Position numbers and translations under genes: made by a program
Assembly (NCBI RefSeq): GCF_002954545.1
Contig: NZ_MSCH01000003.1
Span: forward strand, 1,837,991-1,901,990
Length of the DNA stretch: 64,000 nt
Reading direction: 5' to 3'
Source of the DNA: Psychrosphaera saromensis
Lineage (GTDB): Bacteria > Pseudomonadota > Gammaproteobacteria > Enterobacterales > Alteromonadaceae
The notes under the pieces: model-generated
Databases searched by the model: none
What the model was told of the DNA's origin: nothing
The model's input: the letters and a program-made list of their open reading frames with translations, nothing else
In this document: piece after piece, positions 9,049 to 17,676 of the stretch
Position numbering within the stretch: position 1 is the stretch's first letter
How the letters are laid out: every line of letters starts with the position of its first letter

Positions 9049-9092
9049 CCAAAACCAAAACCAAAACCAAAACCAAAACCAAAACCAAAACC
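9049..9092. repeat. CCAAAA hexamer tandem array
   Basis: Seven perfect CCAAAA units plus a final CC lie in the spacer between the FlgO-like operon and the GGDEF-EAL gene. The array is purine-rich on one strand and has no coding frame of note. Confidence 0.95.
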
Positions 9093-9411
9093 CGGCAACT
9101 TGTATCTATGTGCTGGCAACTTTTAACCTATCAATTCCTGTTATTTGTTCACGGCTTAAGCTTTTATACTTGGCATAATAAGACTGACTCCCCATTTTTT
9201 TATTCAAAAACATTAACGTATATGCATTAAAAACCTACGGTGTGGTTGTATAATAAACTTTATTGGTTGGTTAATTGAGCTTTTTTGCTTTAATCTTGCT
9301 TGTTTTTTACTCGGTTGAACTATAAAGCATGATTAATCGGCTCTCAAAATGGAGAATTTTGGTATTTGTTATACCCTTAGTAGATAAGGTTAATAACATT
9401 AGAGGTGTTTC
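9093..9411. other. AT-rich promoter region of the GGDEF-EAL gene
   Basis: No gene is visible. The segment presumably carries the promoter of the following gene. I looked for a -24/-12 element like those of the neighbouring lipoprotein genes and found none with correct spacing. Confidence 0.4.
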
Positions 9412-11346
9412 TTGATTGGTAGCGCTCCCGAGCTAAATAAGTATATGCAACGCGATGCTGCCATATTGTTATATGGTAATGCAGTTTCTGGCATTTTGGT
9501 GAGCATGTTAGCTTCTAGTTTTCTGGTATTTGCATTTCATGATCCCCTTACTGATTCATTTAAACAAATATGGTGGTTAGTAATGACCTCTTTGTTGGTG
9601 CTCAGGGGGATTGATGTTATTTGGTGGAAAATTAAATTACAAAATACCAAGTTCGACGGAAAGCGTGCGGTTAATCGGTTTATTGCTGGCGCTAACCCAA
9701 CTGCGGTTCTGTGGTCGGTGTATTTAGTTTATTTGACGATCTATAACAACGGCATAGAATTGACTACGACTATTATTGTTGTTGCCTCTATGGCCGGTGG
9801 TTCTGCGACTGTGTTGGCAGCGCATAAACCTACTGCTATGTTTTATGCTTTTATATTACTGGCTCCAGGCTCAATAGGTTTGTTAGCTTCAGACGAATAT
9901 GCATTGAGATTACTTGGCATATTGGGGTTTGCTTTTAGTATTGTGATGTTTATTATTTCAAAAAAATCAGCTGAGTTTACCCTTCATACCTTATATTTAA
10001 GAAATGAAAATACGGTATTGCTACATCGTATGGAAGAGAAAGTTGAACAACGTACGCGCAAAATTTACGAACTTTCAAACTTAGACCCTCTTACAGGCTT
10101 ATTTAACCGTACAGCCTTCCTAAATCACTTAAAGTCGGTTATTAACCGTGCTGATAAAACGTTTGCTCTGTTATTTATAGACTTGGATGGGTTTAAAAAG
10201 ATTAATGATTCAATTGGTCATCAAGCGGGTGATCAAATTTTGAGAAAAACGGCTGAACGTTTAAAACAAAGCGATCTAGATACCCAACTATTATGTCGAT
10301 GGGGCGGTGATGAATTTCTTATAGCACTTGAAAATACAGGAGAAGCTGAAGCTATTGAAAAATCAGCTAAGTTAATCGCTAGGCTCAGTGAACCACATAA
10401 TACGGAAAATAGTGTGTTATCTGTAGGTGCGACAATAGGTATCGCTTTATATCCAGAACATGCGGTAACAGAAGATCGCCTTATTCAATCTGCAGATATG
10501 GCCATGTACTACCAGAAGAAACAGGCTCCTTCCTCGGTCGGTGTTTTTTCTGGAGAAATGGAAAAACTCTATTTTCATGAATTAAGAATGAAGGATGGGC
10601 TGACAAAAGCAATTGAGAAACAACAGTTAAGATTGGTTTATCAGCCTTTAGTATTATCTACAAACCATAAACTTGTATCATTTGAAGCGCTTCTTCGTTG
10701 GCAGTTTGATGATGAAAATATTCCACCGGATGTATTTATTCCTATTGCTGAGCAATATGGTTTAATTCACGAAATAGGCGCTTGGGTATTAAAAAATGCC
10801 TGTAAGCAAGCAAGCGCTTGGGGTAATGATATTGGCGTATCAGTTTGTGTTAATGTCTCGGTAAGCCAATTAAAAGATGAGTGCTTTATTGCAATAGTTG
10901 ATGATGCGCTGTTAAGCAGTGGTTTGTCTCCTGAGTTATTACATATAGAAATAACAGAGTCTGTTTTTGAGTCAGATACTAGTTTCTTATCGCATCAAAT
11001 TAAGAGCATGCAAGCCAGAGGGATAAAAGTGTCGATTGATGACTTTGGTACTGGCTATTCTTCTTTGTCAGTAATGCAGGACTTAGCGGTAAATATAGTG
11101 AAAATTGATCGCTCATTTGTCAATAAAATGAACAGTAATGGTTATGCCATTATTTCTGCAATTATGAATATAGCTTCATCGTTAGACTTTTTGGTTGTAG
11201 CAGAAGGTGTGGAAACCGAAGAGCAGGCCAACGAACTTTCCTCGCTAGGTGTGCATTTTCTGCAAGGATATTATTTTTCTAAGCCGATGGAGGTGGCAAA
11301 TATCCCAAACTTCTTAAGCAAAAAGACTGAGGTTAACGAATACTAA
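9412..11346 (+). CDS. Membrane GGDEF-EAL c-di-GMP turnover protein
   Basis: Makes and/or breaks cyclic di-GMP at the inner membrane. The TTG start is supported by AGAGG at 9401-9405. About six hydrophobic segments occupy residues 15-190, then a short coiled linker leads to a GGDEF domain with intact motif at 298-302 (RWGGDEFL). The RxxD inhibitory site is not present at its usual place. The EAL domain begins near residue 405, with EALLRW (425-430), ITES, DDFGTGYSS and VAEGVETEE all intact, so phosphodiesterase activity is likely and cyclase activity possible. It lies between FlgO-like lipoproteins and a fimbrial operon, so it may tune motility against attachment (inference). Confidence 0.93.
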   Translation: MIGSAPELNKYMQRDAAILLYGNAVSGILVSMLASSFLVFAFHDPLTDSFKQIWWLVMTSLLVLRGIDVIWWKIKLQNTKFDGKRAVNRFIAGANPTAVLWSVYLVYLTIYNNGIELTTTIIVVASMAGGSATVLAAHKPTAMFYAFILLAPGSIGLLASDEYALRLLGILGFAFSIVMFIISKKSAEFTLHTLYLRNENTVLLHRMEEKVEQRTRKIYELSNLDPLTGLFNRTAFLNHLKSVINRADKTFALLFIDLDGFKKINDSIGHQAGDQILRKTAERLKQSDLDTQLLCRWGGDEFLIALENTGEAEAIEKSAKLIARLSEPHNTENSVLSVGATIGIALYPEHAVTEDRLIQSADMAMYYQKKQAPSSVGVFSGEMEKLYFHELRMKDGLTKAIEKQQLRLVYQPLVLSTNHKLVSFEALLRWQFDDENIPPDVFIPIAEQYGLIHEIGAWVLKNACKQASAWGNDIGVSVCVNVSVSQLKDECFIAIVDDALLSSGLSPELLHIEITESVFESDTSFLSHQIKSMQARGIKVSIDDFGTGYSSLSVMQDLAVNIVKIDRSFVNKMNSNGYAIISAIMNIASSLDFLVVAEGVETEEQANELSSLGVHFLQGYYFSKPMEVANIPNFLSKKTEVNEY

Positions 11347-11364
11347 TATGCATTATCGTTAACC
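11331..11364. terminator. Hairpin between convergent genes
   Basis: GGTTAACGA (11331-11339) and TCGTTAACC (11356-11364) form a 9-bp stem that spans the stop codon of the GGDEF-EAL gene. The facing fimbrial operon ends just beyond. There is no long T-run, so termination strength is uncertain. Confidence 0.45.
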
Positions 11365-11391
11365 TTATCCGCTATTGGAGAAGTCTAAAGA

Positions 11392-11871
11392 TTAAGGATC
11401 TTCAGTAAACTCCAATTCAGCACTAAGGCTTTGTGAGCTGCCGCTAGCGGAACCACCTGGAAACGTTAATGTACCAGCCATATAAACAGTAATTAAACCG
11501 TCAGAGCCTGTACTGAAGTCTATATAAGTATCGGGATTTAGATTAGTCGCTTCATCACCTAAATTATTGGTGAGCCTTATTGTAGGCTCCAATATAAAAC
11601 CATTAACATCTCCAACGGTAGATATTGCTTTGATTTCTATATTGGTATTTGCTGTTGCGGTAATTGTATATATACCAAGCACACCGTCGGATACACATAA
11701 GTTAGCTGGCGTAATCTCCCCAGTTATCACATCCATTTCGCAACTGCCGGAACTTGGAACCGTCTCGCCAAAGTTTATGTCTTGTACTACGGTTAATACT
11801 TCCCCAGCAGCAAAGCTAAGTTTAGGTAGTAATAAAAGTGAGATGAGTAAAGTTCGTTTAATGTTTAACAA
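11392..11871 (-). CDS. DUF4402-like secreted pilin-type protein
   Basis: Probable minor pilin, tip subunit or secreted partner of the fimbrial system. TTG 11871 is chosen because AAGGAG lies six bases upstream; the start overlaps the usher gene end by 14 bases, implying coupling. The 159-residue product has a signal peptide ending at about SFA-A, then a beta-rich domain typical of DUF4402-like proteins: VVQDINFGETVP near the N-terminus, two cysteines (SGSCEMDV, ANLCVSD) that could form a disulfide, and a final strand (SLSAELEFTEDP). Tip adhesin versus minor pilin cannot be decided. Confidence 0.72.
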   Translation of the reverse strand: MLNIKRTLLISLLLLPKLSFAAGEVLTVVQDINFGETVPSSGSCEMDVITGEITPANLCVSDGVLGIYTITATANTNIEIKAISTVGDVNGFILEPTIRLTNNLGDEATNLNPDTYIDFSTGSDGLITVYMAGTLTFPGGSASGSSQSLSAELEFTEDP

Positions 11872-14800
11872 GGAACGCTCCTTTTTTAACGCTATCAGGT
11901 AACTTATCGAGTGCATTCCTAGCATTTAGTGGTGAGGTATAATCACCTAAATACAGCTTACAATAAGAATCAGTTTCAACTATGTATAAATGGTCAAGTT
12001 TTCTAGTTATCTCTTCAAATGCAGCAGTGTCACATTTCCCGTCTTTTATCACTGCCGATAACTGTATTGAATAGGCTTCCACTTGAATTGAGTAAATGTC
12101 TTCGCCTTCTCGATAAATGACGGTAAAACCATCATCAACTAAGGTTTTAGGCATGGTACTCTTATATTCGTCAGCGGCAGCACCGGTGCGGAACTCACCA
12201 ACAAAGACTTTACAATTAGTTCCTTCAATAATGTAGAACGCATCAGCAAAACCAGATTGTTTCAACTGTGCTACTCTTAATGCACAATATTCCCTGCTAT
12301 CGTATGCGCCAAACTGAACCGTATAAAATTCATTATGGGCTAATTCTGATGTGTTTTTTACGTGCTCTTCTACATTGATTAATTCGAAATCTGGAACATC
12401 AACAAAGTTTGTGCCTGTTTTTATATTAATTAAGTGCTCAGCTGGCAATGAAACTAAACCTAGCTTGTCTAAATAGCCAGGTTCAATTCGTATTTTATAT
12501 TTACCAGGCCACATTTTCTCTAAAGAATAGCTACTATTAAAATCACTTTTAAATGTTTTCAGCACTTTGTTGTTCATTGTAACTAATTCTAAAGGGATAC
12601 TAGGAGGCACCGTTTTATCAGATAAGTTAACAATTAAGCCATCTAAATAGGAAGTGTAATTAAACGGTACGTCAAATGAAGTCACACCACCGGCATGAGT
12701 ATAAAAATACACATCATCATATACAGGCGACAATAAATCTGACTTGGTTTCCCTAGTGTCATAATCGATTTTAAAAGGTCTACCTATACGAGCATTAGGT
12801 AAATAAGTGTAACCTCTTCTATTGGTAGGAAGGTCGTCCCAGTAGGTCACAGATCCAAATTTAACACCGCTTAATGCCGAGTCAAACTCATCAAAATTGC
12901 CACTTTTATTTCTATCATGATACGCAAATAAATCTAATGTTGATGATTGTGCGGTGTATTCACTTTGTAAATTCACCTCATTTTTATAATAGTCATAATC
13001 TAAATTGAACGTGATACCTATGCCGACAGTCCACTTAGTTAAACTTGAATAAGTTATATTATTGGTGAAGTTTATTTTTTTAGTTTTCCAGGCAAAACGA
13101 TTTATTATTTGATATTGATCGTTTTCATACAGACTTATGTCTAATGAACCGTTCATTTGCGTTAAGGTACGCCAATTGGTATTTAAGTGTGCAGATGTAA
13201 TACCTGGCTCTTGTATGTCTATTTGATTTAATAAGTAATTAAGGGAGAATCGTGACGTTACTAGAGAGCCAAAGCTTTTAGTAGCACTAAGCTCTCCTTT
13301 TATTATTTCTTTATCGGGAACGGTAATAATGTCGGTATGGGTTTTGGTGTAATCAAATTTGTTACTAATGCTAGCCCCCAAAATTGGTGTACCTACAATT
13401 AACTGATAATTTTGTATATCATTTTTTTCAGTTGTATATATATTCTCAGTTAAGCTTGATACTCCTGTAATAGTAAAATTATCAAATCGACTAAAATAGT
13501 ATCCTGTAATTTTATTATTTTCTACTGTATCTGTTTTATTACTCAATGCCGTTAATCGATAACGATCCTGTTGACCGATAGCACCTACTAAATTTATATT
13601 GTAGTTATATTCATCAGTGTCATTAAAAGTAGTGCTTATATCTAATAAGGAACTTGGTAGTGATTTAGATAATGATAAAATTACTTGCTCGTCTTTATCA
13701 CTTGCTATACCAGCATATTCTTGGCTTAAATAGCCTAATCCTAGACTGGTCTTATTCCCCAAACCTATATTTGATTGCATATAGAAGGTAGGAATAAACT
13801 CTGAGTTGATATCTGAACTGGAGTTGTTAAAAATAGATTTGGTTTGATCTACATAGTTGACGGTAAAATCGACATTACCTTGTTTTATTATTTGATTACC
13901 AACAATAACATCAGAGTTTCTGGTTTCAGTTTCCCCATAAGGGCCATATAATTTCAATGTAAATCTGTTAGTTCCGTAATTTACATCTATATCTTCAAAT
14001 AATACTCTACCGTCTTCTGTTGCTGTTGTTATGGCTATTAACAACCCGTAGCGATAAAGCTCGACTTCCCAACCAGCTGGTACATTTTCATCTATAATTG
14101 CTTTACCGTAATAGTTATTAAAACGTTTATCTATGGTACTAAAACTAAAGCCTAAGCCACTTACCGGGATACCAAATCGGGTTAACGTATTAGATACATC
14201 ACCAAATGAATAATTATTAAGTACCCCTAAAATCTTTTTATTAGGGCTTACTTGGTCACGCTTAAAATTCAATCGGCCGGCAACATCTTTACTTACTGTA
14301 TTGGTATTAAGCGTTAAATTGGCTGCATGGTTTAATACGTCCCCATATAAACTTAAGTTAGTATTAAGAGTCGTATCCGAACTATTATTCGCTAAGCCTA
14401 AGGCTACCTGGCCTTTTGGCGGTGTGAACAAACGGTATTGATCGTCAACCATGAAATTATAATGGACTGTATCTGTCGGTAAGTAAGCTAACTCTTTTGA
14501 CTCTCTTAATAGTCTAACTTCAATGGGGAAGGTTAAAGTTTTGTCTTTGGGGGTAATAATTAAAGATAAGATATTATAGTTTATGATTAATTCTGACTGG
14601 AGCAGTTTAGATATTAACTTAATATCAAAATAATACCCTTGTTCGGTGTTCGACCAATATGTAGGGCCTGTTATAGACGATGAAACTTGTTGCAAGTTAG
14701 TATCAATTTTTATGTCGGCAAACCCGCCATTAAATTGCCTTGTATCAGGATTATAAGTTAAGTCTATTTCCAATAACGATTCAATTAACTGCAGTGGTGC

Positions 14801-14992
14801 TAATATGCTGCCATCGTTAGTGCGATAAAATTCAGCACTTTGATATAACGTTTTTTCTTTTAATACGATATCAAATATCTCGTAATCTAGTTCTTGTTCA
14901 TTTACTTGCACTTGCTGTGAAAAGCTTGCAGTAGAAGTAAGTAATAAAACAATAATAGTAATAAACGAAAAAAATCGAAAAAACGTTAACAT
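11858..14992 (-). CDS. Fimbrial outer membrane usher with C-terminal SPOR domains
   Basis: Outer membrane channel that assembles chaperone-delivered pilin. The 1044-residue protein has a signal peptide (to about residue 25), an N-terminal domain, and a plug/barrel region with usher-typical PAGWEVELYRYGLLI and FTLKLYGPYGETE (about residues 300-350). Many amphipathic strands follow, then a DRNKSGNFDEFDSALSGV segment like those in alternative-type ushers. Unusually, about 160 residues remain: a clear SPOR domain near 888-950 (FYTVQFGAYDSRE..KVFVGEF) and a weaker second copy near 965-1040 (IYSIQVEAY..CKLYLGDYTS). SPOR domains bind denuded peptidoglycan, so this usher may be tethered to septal or other bare glycan (inference). 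It follows the chaperone gene by 15 bases. Confidence 0.85.
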   Translation of the reverse strand: MLTFFRFFSFITIIVLLLTSTASFSQQVQVNEQELDYEIFDIVLKEKTLYQSAEFYRTNDGSILAPLQLIESLLEIDLTYNPDTRQFNGGFADIKIDTNLQQVSSSITGPTYWSNTEQGYYFDIKLISKLLQSELIINYNILSLIITPKDKTLTFPIEVRLLRESKELAYLPTDTVHYNFMVDDQYRLFTPPKGQVALGLANNSSDTTLNTNLSLYGDVLNHAANLTLNTNTVSKDVAGRLNFKRDQVSPNKKILGVLNNYSFGDVSNTLTRFGIPVSGLGFSFSTIDKRFNNYYGKAIIDENVPAGWEVELYRYGLLIAITTATEDGRVLFEDIDVNYGTNRFTLKLYGPYGETETRNSDVIVGNQIIKQGNVDFTVNYVDQTKSIFNNSSSDINSEFIPTFYMQSNIGLGNKTSLGLGYLSQEYAGIASDKDEQVILSLSKSLPSSLLDISTTFNDTDEYNYNINLVGAIGQQDRYRLTALSNKTDTVENNKITGYYFSRFDNFTITGVSSLTENIYTTEKNDIQNYQLIVGTPILGASISNKFDYTKTHTDIITVPDKEIIKGELSATKSFGSLVTSRFSLNYLLNQIDIQEPGITSAHLNTNWRTLTQMNGSLDISLYENDQYQIINRFAWKTKKINFTNNITYSSLTKWTVGIGITFNLDYDYYKNEVNLQSEYTAQSSTLDLFAYHDRNKSGNFDEFDSALSGVKFGSVTYWDDLPTNRRGYTYLPNARIGRPFKIDYDTRETKSDLLSPVYDDVYFYTHAGGVTSFDVPFNYTSYLDGLIVNLSDKTVPPSIPLELVTMNNKVLKTFKSDFNSSYSLEKMWPGKYKIRIEPGYLDKLGLVSLPAEHLINIKTGTNFVDVPDFELINVEEHVKNTSELAHNEFYTVQFGAYDSREYCALRVAQLKQSGFADAFYIIEGTNCKVFVGEFRTGAAADEYKSTMPKTLVDDGFTVIYREGEDIYSIQVEAYSIQLSAVIKDGKCDTAAFEEITRKLDHLYIVETDSYCKLYLGDYTSPLNARNALDKLPDSVKKGAFLVKH

Positions 14993-15007
14993 ATCAATTT
15001 TAGCCTT

Positions 15008-15802
15008 TTAAGGTTTAGTAATTTCAATTGATTTGGTTTCAGTCCCACCAAAGTCAGGGTTTTCTTCATACATAAGGGTAAATTTTGTGCTGTCAACGTT
15101 TTTGAATTTTAATGTATGTTTAATTGCTTTTGCCTGTATATAAGCTGAGACACTAGATTTTATTGCTACCTGGTTACCCGTTTCATCAAGTAACTTTAAC
15201 TTACCATAAGTTGAACGCTCACCTTGTTTTAACAAAGTGAAGTTAAGCAACGTATTTTCACCTTCTGTAGTAAATGAAATATCTGAAAAATCTATAACAA
15301 CAGGTACTTGTTGTTTTCTAATAATTATCGGTATACGGCTTATAAATCTCGGTTCCATTGCTGGGGCGTATTGACCATTACTTCCAGATGTTGAAGTTAA
15401 TTGCTTCTTTATTGGCTTACATGCAATGGATAAGTAACTATGTAACTCATTGCTTTTTGCTTTTCTGTAACCCCTAGCGATAATTTTTAACTTTTGTGAT
15501 TGTTGTGCTTTGATATTCACTCGTTTTGGCGACAATCGTACATAAGGTTTAGCACTATTTGAAGCCTGTTGGTTTCCCACTAATTCTGTCAAAGAACCAT
15601 CTTCTGCGACATTATAATCTACTAACGTTATCTGACAATTTTCTGACGTATCACCACGATTAAGTAAGGTAAAATCTTGTTTATTAGTTTTATTATCAAT
15701 AAAAATTCGCAAATTAGTAAAACTAACTCCAGCCTCTGCACTTAAAGAAGCCCCTAAAGATATAACTAAAGTTAAACTGATAAGAGTGTTTTTTATTAAC
15801 AT
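15008..15802 (-). CDS. PapD-like periplasmic pilus chaperone
   Basis: Binds pilin subunits in the periplasm and hands them to the usher. The 264-residue protein has a signal peptide ending near AEAG, then two Ig-like domains. The G1-donor-strand region appears as YVRLSPKRVNIKAQQSQKLKIIAR (about 100-120, read in two parts), and ISRIPIIIRK follows before the second domain. AAAGG eight bases upstream supports the start. The layout is that of archaic/alternative chaperones. It is separated from the pilin gene by an attenuator-like terminator and from the usher by 15 bases. Confidence 0.87.
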   Translation of the reverse strand: MLIKNTLISLTLVISLGASLSAEAGVSFTNLRIFIDNKTNKQDFTLLNRGDTSENCQITLVDYNVAEDGSLTELVGNQQASNSAKPYVRLSPKRVNIKAQQSQKLKIIARGYRKAKSNELHSYLSIACKPIKKQLTSTSGSNGQYAPAMEPRFISRIPIIIRKQQVPVVIDFSDISFTTEGENTLLNFTLLKQGERSTYGKLKLLDETGNQVAIKSSVSAYIQAKAIKHTLKFKNVDSTKFTLMYEENPDFGGTETKSIEITKP

Positions 15803-15987
15803 GGGAAAAACCTTTACTGTAATTAATGTAATCTAAATACTAACAGTATTGGAGCAAGTTTTAGGCCGTATTTTAAAAAAAGTTAATATTTTTATGAATT
15901 AACTATAGTGGTTTGTTGCGATGTTTTGGATTGGGAGGTTAGACGTTACTATTAAAAATGAAACGTATATATTATTGTGATAAATAC

Positions 15988-16022
15988 AAAAAAACCGAGC
16001 TATTTACAGACAGCTCGGTTTT
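15988..16022 (-). terminator. Attenuator-type terminator between pilin and chaperone
   Basis: Read on the minus strand, AAAACCGAGCT and AGCTCGGTTTT form a perfect 11-bp stem with a 10-base loop and a run of seven T. It would end most pilin transcripts and let a fraction read into chaperone-usher genes, giving excess pilin over assembly machinery. Confidence 0.9.
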
Positions 16023-16030
16023 AATTTTAC

Positions 16031-16054
16031 AGTTATTTAATAAGTTAAATAACT
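16031..16054 (-). terminator. Second hairpin just after pilin stop
   Basis: AGTTATTTAA and TTAAATAACT form a perfect 10-bp AT-rich stem with a 4-base loop, six bases after the pilin stop. It may protect the pilin mRNA 3' end together with the adjacent terminator. Confidence 0.55.
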
Positions 16055-16059
16055 ACTTA

Positions 16060-16671
16060 TTAATATAGTGCAACAATATCAAAGCTAACATTTTCACCAG
16101 TGATGATGTCAGTAGGACTTATAATCGTAGATGTTCCACCTAAATAAAGTACAACAAGGCCATTCCCACCAGTGTTAACTGTTGTTGGTGTGCCAGTTGG
16201 TATTTGAACCGACGGATATGAGATGTCATTCGGTGTAGCAATACCGATCGGGTCCCATGATATAGTTGTTGCGGCTCCAGCTTGTAACTCAATGTTAATA
16301 TCAACATTAACTGCTGTTGTACCACCATCAATAGTGTATACACCAGTTGTTGCTGTGGTACCAGCAGCAATAGGTTGTGTAGGGCAACCGCCACCGTTTC
16401 TTACTACATTAACATCATTTGCAGTACCTGTTTCGCCTGATGGACCGACAACGCCATTTACATCATTAAGAAATGTAGGAGTCCATACACAAGTCGAACC
16501 GGCCGTGCCAGTTAATACAGCACCTGGATCAAAATTTTCAATCGGTGAGATTATTAGAGCTGGTAATACAGCGAAAGCTACAGTAACAGGAGTTGTTGCT
16601 GCATTAGCTGACATTGATGCCGCAACTAATACAGAACCTGCTAATGCTTTTGAAATAATATTCTTTTTCAT
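16060..16671 (-). CDS. Major pilin candidate (DUF4402-like)
   Basis: Likely structural subunit of the chaperone-usher fimbria. The 203-residue protein has a signal peptide ending at SANA-A, then a small-residue-rich beta domain of Gly, Thr, Ala and Val with conserved-looking cysteines in STCVWTP and GGCPTQP. It ends ENVSFDIVALY, a pattern of alternating hydrophobics expected of a donor strand region. AGGAAATTAATTATG gives a strong ribosome site. Two hairpins follow directly, consistent with a separately abundant pilin transcript. Assignment as the major subunit rests on position and these hairpins. Confidence 0.72.
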   Translation of the reverse strand: MKKNIISKALAGSVLVAASMSANAATTPVTVAFAVLPALIISPIENFDPGAVLTGTAGSTCVWTPTFLNDVNGVVGPSGETGTANDVNVVRNGGGCPTQPIAAGTTATTGVYTIDGGTTAVNVDINIELQAGAATTISWDPIGIATPNDISYPSVQIPTGTPTTVNTGGNGLVVLYLGGTSTIISPTDIITGENVSFDIVALY

Positions 16672-16868
16672 AATTAATTTCCTAAAATGTTAAAAGTTGC
16701 TAGTCATGCTAATTAAACTGTCCATATAATATACAAGTTGAATCCTTAATATAATATAAGGGTATACCTTAAATAATGACTCTACCTAGATTCATTAACT
16801 TTATCGGACAGTGTGTATAAATCTTTAATAATTTTTATGACGTAGGCTTAACATTTTGATAATAAGGA

Positions 16869-17489
16869 TTATTTCCCTTTAATTATAATGTCGACACCAT
16901 CAACAATAGGATATGAACTACGAACTATATAGTTTGGGATACTAAAAGAATGTGCGGCAACAATCTCAGATTGTTTGATATTAATTACCCTTGCATTGAT
17001 ATTTACTGAGTTAGGCGTGTAGTTGATCACACCAGATAAAATATACTCAGATTCTAACTTTCTAAGTTTATCTATCGTTCTAGAAAAAACAAATGCGCCT
17101 TTATCCGTTATTTGAACGTCGCTGGCGGTGTACAAATCTTCAACAAAAAAGCCAACCTCTTTTAGCGATATTAATAAAGTATCACTTAATTGATTACCCA
17201 GAGGGTTGGTATTATTTAAATTATCGTCCAGCTCAACAAATGAGGTAACTGTCATCAAACCTAATTTGTCTGGATTAACCTGTTTGGTCATTTCAAATGC
17301 TAAACGGTCTGCATAAGCTTTTAAGATTTTGCTATCGATTAAATTCACATTTGCATGTTCAGCTTCATCTTCAGTTATAAAGCCATAACCAAATTGTTTG
17401 AAGCGGCCAGCATTATGTTCGTTGTGGTAACCCGCAGCCACACAACCAACTAGTAAATGCATAACAATTAATAGTAATAATAACTTCAT
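16869..17489 (-). CDS. FlgO-like lipoprotein 5
   Basis: Fifth FlgO-like paralogue, on the opposite strand to the other four. ATG 17489 is chosen over an upstream TTG at 17537 because that TTG falls inside a sigma-54 promoter, and because a signal peptide with lipobox LVGC (Cys15) follows directly. The 206-residue protein shows AYADRLAFEM, LMTVTSFVEL, KGAFVFSRTIDKL, YILSGVINY, VNINARVINIKQSEIVAAHSFSIPNYI, the same ordered blocks as lipoproteins 1-3. It has its own predicted promoter and is followed by the separate pilin gene. Confidence 0.78.
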   Translation of the reverse strand: MKLLLLLIVMHLLVGCVAAGYHNEHNAGRFKQFGYGFITEDEAEHANVNLIDSKILKAYADRLAFEMTKQVNPDKLGLMTVTSFVELDDNLNNTNPLGNQLSDTLLISLKEVGFFVEDLYTASDVQITDKGAFVFSRTIDKLRKLESEYILSGVINYTPNSVNINARVINIKQSEIVAAHSFSIPNYIVRSSYPIVDGVDIIIKGK

Positions 17490-17532
17490 AGTGAAATCCG
17501 AATTTAGAATGTTGAAATTTTGATTTGATATA

Positions 17533-17548
17533 AGCAATAAATACGCCA
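17533..17548 (-). promoter_or_regulatory. Sigma-54 promoter for FlgO-like lipoprotein 5
   Basis: On the minus strand TGGCGTATTTATTGCT keeps TGGC at -24 and TTGCT at -12 with the same 16-base length as the element at 6186-6201. The predicted start is near 17522, giving a 33-base leader to ATG 17489. The shared promoter class ties this gene to the four-gene lipoprotein operon. Confidence 0.75.
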
Positions 17549-17676
17549 GTTATAAAGTAGTTTATTACCAATATTTAACGACTGTATTGATAAGTTAAAA
17601 CAAATCATTTTCTTTTGAACTGACATCTGATTATAGTGAACTCAGTTTAAACCTATCATAAAGAATAAGGATTATA

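Noticed and set aside
11567-11902. Plus-strand open frame opposite the DUF4402-like gene
   Set aside because: No ribosome site or domain; antisense to a clear signal-peptide protein.
16223-16693. Plus-strand open frame opposite the pilin gene
   Set aside because: Composition mirrors the Ala/Thr/Gly-rich pilin and overlaps its start; antisense shadow.
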